Source: Hygrophila difformis | Taxonomy: Eukaryota; Streptophyta; Magnoliopsida; Lamiales; Acanthaceae | Direction: 5' to 3' | Assembly: GCA_030278955.1 (NCBI GenBank) | Contig: JAOANR010000003.1 | Location: forward strand, 22,901,050 to 22,965,049 | Length of the DNA: 64,000 bases | Part shown: one piece after another, positions 57,646 through 64,000 of the stretch | Position numbering within the stretch: position 1 is the stretch's first letter | Layout of the letters: each line of letters starts with the position of its first letter | Notes under the pieces: model-generated | Told to the model about the DNA's origin: nothing | Seen by the model: the letters and a program-made list of their open reading frames with translations, nothing else | Database searches by the model: none | Position numbers and translations under genes: made by a program

Positions 57646-58314
57646 ATCTACCCTCTTTAAAATCAACTTCGTCCTCGAAGTTGCTTCTCGGGTATTATAT
57701 TTTACCCTCCTTAAAAATTGACTTCGCCCTTGAAGTCACGTATCGTCTAAGGTTAGAACAACATGTAAGGTTTCGTGGAAAAGAGAATGCGAGCTACAAT
57801 GATAGTTTGTTAGCTCAGCGTAACCTAAAGTAGGTTCCTAATAGGATTGTTACATTCTCCCTCACTTAGGATTACAGTTATGTCCCCATAACTGCTACAT
57901 GGTGATTTTGGGCGAGATGTAAGTGTCATAATAAGTCTAGGTTCATAAACTCAAAGCAAGCAGGAAAGTTGAATGAACAATCGAGCAAGGAAATGAATTA
58001 TATTGGATGTCAGTCTTAAAAACAATTCTAATGAATGCATTTAAGCCTAACTATAATCAAATGTATGCTCGTGAGTATGACCCATCCCAAATTTAAAAAC
58101 TATTTCACGCACTGTTTAAAAATATTTTTTTATGCAAGAAAGGTCTTTCATGTATTTCTAGAAAAATAAATAATAATATTCTGAAGAATTTAAAATTTAA
58201 AATATTTTTATAGACCTAAAATTTAATAAATAACTTTTATACAAGTAAAGCTAAAAATATTTATATACTCTTAAAATATTGGCCCAAAAGAATCGAACCG
58301 CTCTGATACCACTC
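57646..58314 (-). other. Short internal region 1 of the three-LTR unit
   Basis: Read on the minus strand it starts with the primer site TGGTATCAGAGC (58300-58311), then about 380 bp of non-coding leader. It then jumps to the 3' end of a pol-like element (ATGGGGACATAACTG, near 57885, equals the pol stop context of copies A and B), a purine tract, and two copies of a hairpin/purine-tract module (57720-57737, 57665-57682). All of gag and nearly all of pol are missing. Confidence 0.7.
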
Positions 58315-60294
58315 TGTAACACCCCGGTTTTCAAAACTCCAAAAGGGCCGGGATGCTACCGCCATCTCCCAATTAAGCTCGCCCTAAGCTAACTTAACTG
58401 GAAGATGTTAAGGCTCACATCATACCAAACTCTAAAATCCATGTAAACGACTCTACAAATTAAAAATAAATGCAGTAATGTAAAATAGGGCCAACATAGC
58501 CAAAAAGATTTCTAAGTGCTTAAAGTAACATGCGGAAGCTAAGTATTAAAAAGGAAAATGGATAAATTTAAAATTGAGTGTGGCTTTAAAAAGTCCCAGA
58601 TCCCATGCATGCTGGATGCTCATACGTGCTCGTCATAGTATGTAAGAAAAAAAAAATAAACAACACACATCAGTAAATAAATTACTGAGTAAGCCAACCC
58701 ATCCCATATCAAGTTATGGAGTTTTAAGAGGATTGACTTAAATAAAAATATTATTTTATTTAGAGAAGACACAACTTTAGCAGACAGGTTAAAACATTAC
58801 ATATTATTTAACCAATTAATTAACATAAAAGAAACATGTTTTCACGATTGTGCCTAGAACATGGGGACACCAAAGGAGCTCCAATAATAACGGGAATTCA
58901 TCCCTAAACAATGCCAACGGCAGCCTATATCGACACGTACCCGGGGCCCATAAATAACACTCGCAAGTATTATTTAGGGATATAGACACAATCATAATAT
59001 TTCAAAATAAGGAGAGGGGCGGCCACGCATGGCTCCACCCTAGTGCACTCGCTCTCCGGAGCTTAAATGTGGGCATACCTACCCAAATTCCACACACAAT
59101 GGGTTTCAAAGTATAACTAATAAGTATACATGTATCAATTTTTCCCAAGAATCGACTTTTGCTATCAGAAACAAATAAAGATGTCATCTTTACCCAAATC
59201 ATACATAACATGATTGATATAAATCGCCGAATGGTTTATATCAAGTATGAAATACAACTAGGATAGTAAAAATTAATTAAATCCTCCATATTCGAAGTGC
59301 AACATGCCAACAGTGAACAAGCCATGATGATAGACAGTTTAGGAATGAACCGCTCGGCCAAAAATTACGAAATTTTTACAGCAATTAGATAACACAAAAT
59401 TGAATATTTTTTGTGAAATACATTTTTTCCAAATTTGGCTTCTAAATATGTGAAATCGAGGGTTCAACAGAAGGCATAGTTTTTTCACGAATTCAGAAAA
59501 TACATTTTAAGATTAATTTTCTGAGAATGCATCATTTGGCCAAAAATAATAAAATTTTACAGGTAGATTCTAGACACATAGATCTACAATTTTCATGAAG
59601 AAAGGTTTCGCAAAATCTGACTCGAGGTTAATGATTTTGGACAGTTTTTATAGAAAGTACACTTGACAGATTTGGGGAGCTTATGGAGTAGTTTTGGAAA
59701 AATAATCACTGACAGCGCCCTAGTTCTCCAAAAATTATGAAATTTTAACACTATATCCAAGACACCTAGATCTAAAAGTTTCATGTTGAAAACTTTTCAA
59801 AATTCAAAATTTAAGTTAATGAAACAATTGGATTTTACATAATTAAAAAGCTGTCAGAAATTGAAAATTCTTAATTTGGATTTCTACGACTCAAACGAAG
59901 GCGAAATTCGACCCAAACACATGGTAAGGGGTGTGTTGGCATACCTTACACCAGATTGGGGTTGGAAAAACGTGAACTTGATGATTGATTTGGAAAAAAA
60001 AATCGCCCAATGCCTCATCTCCACGAAGAACGCTCAACGTTCTTTTTTTGTTGATCGAATTTGCTTTGGAAGAGAAAGTGCATAGTGTATTCTTTTTTTA
60101 AAGATGCTGGACGGTAGAAAGGAGTCTTGGACGTGATTTTTGGAATAAAAAATCTTCCAAGATCAGCTCCTGGATTTATTTACTATCCTAGGTCAAATTC
60201 GGAGGAGATTTAAATCGATTTGGTAAGATTTAGATTGTTCTAAACTATATATAGTTAATATCTCCTATATTATATTTTTATTTATTCACTCCTC

Positions 60295-60352
<58 letters not shown>

Positions 60353-60455
60353 ATTATAAAGTAAAATAATATGCATACAAATAATTACACAAGTAATTAA
60401 ATGTCTACATACGTATATATATGTTAATAAAACTAGAATGATCTAGGGTATTACA
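58315..60455 (-). repeat. Middle LTR of the three-LTR unit
   Basis: 2,141 bp, starts TGTAACACCCCGGTTTTC and ends GGTATTACA on the plus strand. It is clearly more diverged from the two outer LTRs than they are from each other. It carries an ATT-only microsatellite at 60298-60351. Confidence 0.8.
60298..60351. repeat. (ATT)18 microsatellite in middle LTR
   Basis: Pure ATT run of about 18 units with no GTT part, unlike the outer LTRs. Confidence 0.9.
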
Positions 60456-61041
60456 TTCTACCATCCTTAAAAATCAACTTCGTCCTCGAAGTTGTCTCTC
60501 GGGTATTACATTCTACCCTCCTTAAGAATAGACTTCGTCCTCGAAGTCGCCTATTATCTAACGATAAAGTAATTCATGTACATATTCAAATAAATGTGAT
60601 CTCTGAGCATATTAAAGTACTATGTCCACAACAGAGAATAATTCAAATGTTGATGCACTAAGCGAGCTCTAAGTCATGAATAAAATGTATAAGTTATACA
60701 CATACATTTCATTTAGCTAAAAAAAATCTAGGCTTAGAAGCTCAGAGCAAGCAGAGAAGTTAAATGCACAAACCGAGATAGTAAATGAATGCACATGTAT
60801 GCAGATGACCCATTCCCCAATTTGAAAAATAATTCAATGCATGATATTAAAACATTTTTATGCAGAAGAGAACTTTCATGAATTTTTAGAAAAATAATAA
60901 TAATATTATGATGAGTTTAAAAATATAATATTTTTATAGACTTAAAAATATAATACATAGCTTTTACAGAACAATAGGTAAAAACATTTATATACTCTTA
61001 AAATAGTGGTCCAAAAGAATTGAACCGCTCTGATACCACTC
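60456..61041 (-). other. Short internal region 2 of the three-LTR unit
   Basis: Primer site at 61027-61038 (minus strand), about 480 bp of leader related to 57740-58300, and two hairpin/purine-tract modules (60531-60548, 60476-60493) separated by an LTR-type head CTCGGGTATTACA (near 60498-60510). No coding sequence and no trace of a pol stop. Confidence 0.7.
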
Positions 61042-62977
61042 TGTAACACCCCGGTTTTCGCAACTCCAACAGACCGGGATGTTACCGCCACATTCCTTGT
61101 TTAAGCCTGCCGGATGCAACCTTACCCAAGGAATGCTAAGGCTCGAATCGCATCACATACAAGAATATAATCATAATACTTAAAATTTGAAAAATTATGT
61201 CCGAAACATCCAACATAGTTAATAATACAGAAGAGTAATGCGAAGGCCTCCAGGCCAAAACAGTAAGTTCAATGCAATTTAAATAAATGCGGCTTAAAAC
61301 TCCCAAATCCCATGAATGCTGCATGCTCACATGTGCTCCTCAAACTCTGTAGGAAAAGAAATAAACAACACACGTCCGTATCAAAATACTGAGTAAGCCA
61401 ACCATCCCATATTAAGTTATGGGGTTTTAAAATGGATTGACTTGAAAATGATTTTTAGGAAGAACACTAATTAAAATGTTAGAATCTATTTAACCAATTC
61501 GACTAGCATATATATAAAATATATTTTCACCATCGTGCATAGAACATGGGACACCAAAAGAGCTCCAAACATATCGGGAATTCATCCCTCAACAATGCCA
61601 ACGGCTTATCTATATCGACACGCTCCCGGGGCCCATAAATAACTCTCGCAAGTATTATTTAGGGATATAGACACAATCACAATAATCATCATAAGGAAGG
61701 GGGCGGCCACGCATGGCTCATCCCTAGTGCACTCGCCCTCCGGAGCCTAAATGTGGGCATACCTACCCGAAATCTAGTGCACAATGGGTTTCAAATAAAT
61801 TACTCATTTAAAGTTAATTAGGTTTTGCAAGAATAACCTTTGTTTTCCACCAAAACATATCACCACATGCCATCTTCATACAAGATACATAAGATATTTT
61901 TCTTGAATCGTAAAAGATTTCATATCAAGTAAGTTATCATAATCTAGCTTGTAGAAACTTAAAATTTTCAAAACTGTTCGTTGTTACTGACAAACGTCGG
62001 AAATAAATATCCCATTAAATAAATACCAAACCAAAAATTCTGAAAATTTTACAGTAGATTCTACATTCAATATGGAGCATCTTTTACGAAGAACGCTAAG
62101 TTTAAATCCTTCTCGAGATAGGTGTAATGAAGGGTCCAAAAGAAACAATAGGGATAACGGCGCCACAGAAACAGGTTTTAAAAGAAAACTTTCTGGTAAT
62201 TATTTACTCGCCCAAAAATTCTAAAAATTGGCAGAGAGCTTCCTAACACATATATGAACAAATTTGTAGAAGAACACAAGTCCTAATTCATAGTGGAAGT
62301 GAAAGAAAAACGAGAATCTTTGTATATGCATAAACCTGTCAACTCGAGTTTGGAAAACACATTTTAAAGATTTAAAGTTTGGTAATTCATTATTCGGCCA
62401 AAAATTCTAAAATTTTACACAGGTCTTCCTATCAGGTAAATAAACAACTTTGTAGAAGAACAAAAATTCCAATTCACTACGGAACTATATGAAAAACACA
62501 GATCTTTTCGGAATAACAATTCTGCCAGCACTTGTAAAAACCCTAATTCGATTTCTACGGTTCAAGAGGTAAATCAAATTCGACCCAAACTTAGTAAGGG
62601 ATTGTTGGCTTACCTTACACCAAGGTAGGGTTAGAAACAAGGATTCGCTGGTTTGATTAGCAAGGAAATCGCCTTTGACGTCCTAAATTCTTCGAGATGG
62701 CTGCGTTCGTCTAACCTTGAGAAAGAAGTCTTGATCGCCGCTGCCTCCACATGAACTCTTCAGGGTTTTCTCTTTTTTTGGTTCTTGATCGATAATTCTT
62801 ATTCCAGAGGAATTTAGCAGACTGATTGGAGAAGTTATGGACGGTAAACTAGGGGTCTTGGACGATTTATTTATTTATTTTTGGGATCCAAATATCTTAT
62901 AAGATCAGCTCCTAATCTAGTTTAGTATACTAGATCAAATTTGAATGTGATTGGGATCAATTAGTCAAGATATCTTA

Positions 62978-63026
<49 letters not shown>

Positions 63027-63038
63027 GTTGTTGTTGTT

Positions 63039-63080
<42 letters not shown>

Positions 63081-63334
63081 ATATGCATACTATTTCCTAC
63101 CTATTATTAGTGTATAAAAATAAGAATCCCTGAATACTAATTAGGTTCCAACAAGTACACATCATAGCAATTAAAAAATTAACTCTTCCTCCGTCACTTA
63201 AACACAACATATAAAAATTATAGCATAATTGAAGACTATATATATCAATCCAGTTTTGATTAAACCTTAAAATAACTAATATAAATGTTAATCAATAAAT
63301 CCATAAGTAATGAATAATAATCTCGGGTATTACA
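61042..63334 (-). repeat. Outer LTR (5' LTR) of the three-LTR unit
   Basis: 2,293 bp, pairs with 55351-57645. The microsatellite is expanded here (62979-63080). Confidence 0.8.
62979..63080. repeat. (ATT)n(GTT)n microsatellite, expanded
   Basis: About 16 ATT followed by about 17 GTT/ATT-interrupted triplets, roughly twice the length at 57341-57392. A Tyr/Cys homopolymer frame over it is an artefact of the repeat. Confidence 0.9.
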
Positions 63335-64000
63335 GCTTGTGTGTGTGTTTTTTCCATGGATTTTGAGAGACTTTTTAAAGAAAAATGCTTGCTGGAAAAT
63401 ATTCATTTTTGAAAAATTCAAACACTTAGGTTCTATGTTAGCAAGGATCTAAGTGTGAGGATGTTACCATCCTCACATTTTAATGCAAGAAATTCATATT
63501 CATTAATGTTACATCAATTAAGTTCTTCCATAGTTCATCCTTATAATATTTTCCAGATTTTGCATTCTCTAAAGCTTTGATTTGAAATCCATATTTTGTA
63601 TGTGTGACTGTTGTGTCATTTTTATGTGTTGGGTCTAATGTTGTGTGTTCTCATGTGCTTTTCTTTTGAGGATATACTTTGGAATTCATTATGCTTATGG
63701 CTTGGAAAATATTCTTTAGCATTTTAACACTTTTCATTACTTTTAAAGATTGGACAGATCTGAGTTCTTAACTTTTATTCATAATTTCCAGTTTTTCAAT
63801 GATGAGACGAGTTGAGTTCTAAGCCTTGTAAATTGTTTAAAAGCTGAACTTTAGAAACAAAGCCATGCTTGGTTAACATTTAAGGTTGCATTATATTTTG
63901 GTTGGAAAGTGCATCGAGGCTGTCTATTTTATATACACTTTTCCATGGCTGAAAATCTAAAGGATATGGGATGATCTTTATTTTTATTGTAGGGTTAAAA
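63335..64000 (+). repeat. Diverged tandem modules with hairpin, right part
   Basis: Continuation of 54218-55350 after the inserted unit. It contains a third module: GGATCTAAGTGTGAGGAT, the stem-loop 63455-63476, TCACATTTTAATG, and CTTTGATTTGAAATCCAT. From 63640 to the window end it is AT-rich with no frame or repeat that I can support. Confidence 0.5.

Larger units (their letters stand above)
55351..63334 (-). mobile_element. Three-LTR, gag-pol-less Ty3-type unit
   Basis: In minus orientation: 5' LTR 61042-63334, short internal 60456-61041, middle LTR 58315-60455, short internal 57646-58314, 3' LTR 55351-57645. It is flanked by a perfect duplication GCTTG (55346-55350, 63335-63339). Each internal part has a tRNA-Met primer site at one end and hairpin-plus-purine-tract blocks at the other, but no gag or pol. 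The two outer LTRs are close to each other and the middle one is clearly different. It would depend on enzymes of a related element such as copies A or B. Confidence 0.75.

Noticed and set aside
62951..63133. Tyr/Cys homopolymer frame
   Set aside because: Translation of an ATT/GTT microsatellite, not a gene.

Overview
The window is flowering-plant nuclear DNA made almost entirely of nested transposable elements. There is no gene of cellular function, no rRNA or tRNA gene and no CRISPR. The plant assignment rests on three things: chromodomain Ty3/gypsy elements of Tekay/Del type with LTRs of 2.1-2.9 kb and a primer site for initiator tRNA-Met, a 10-kb Sirevirus-type Ty1/copia element with an env-like third frame, and a RICESLEEPER-like hAT transposase relic. 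Nearly all coding frames are broken by nonsense codons, many of them C-to-T changes, as expected in methylated heterochromatin.

Layout. 1-1365 holds a decayed polyprotein fragment that may come from an endogenous pararetrovirus. 1366-3109 is AT-rich repeat debris. 3110-52190 is one hAT element split by two large insertions. The first is Ty3 element 1 (3593-39232, imperfect 5-bp target duplication CCCGA/CCCGC). Inside its pol lies an inverted solo LTR (11859-35444, perfect duplication CGGGC). Inside that solo LTR lies a tandem LTR-internal-LTR-internal-LTR array (13508-33057; copies A and B). The second insertion is the Sirevirus (39354-49494, perfect duplication AATAG). After the hAT relic come a minus-strand LTR (52191-54217), a tract of diverged repeats with hairpins (54218-55350, resuming at 63335), and within that tract a minus-strand three-LTR unit with no coding capacity (55351-63334, perfect duplication GCTTG).

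How the parts relate. The Ty3 copies share one plan: LTR, tRNA-Met primer site, a short tandem repeat, a separate coiled-coil frame of 111 codons, gag, pol (PR-RT-RH-INT-chromodomain), a 3' UTR with two polypurine tracts and a conserved hairpin, LTR. Copy B is the best preserved, with two nonsense codons in about 1,577, and its two LTRs differ at only about 19 of 2,601 positions.

The strongest leads for novelty are: the leader frame, which shows silent-biased divergence; the shifting 5' boundary of the LTR between two polypurine tracts; the hairpin with a compensatory pair; the three-LTR unit whose middle LTR differs from the outer pair; and the recombination scars at 11640-11860 and around the A/B array. 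All similarity statements come from reading the sequence by eye.
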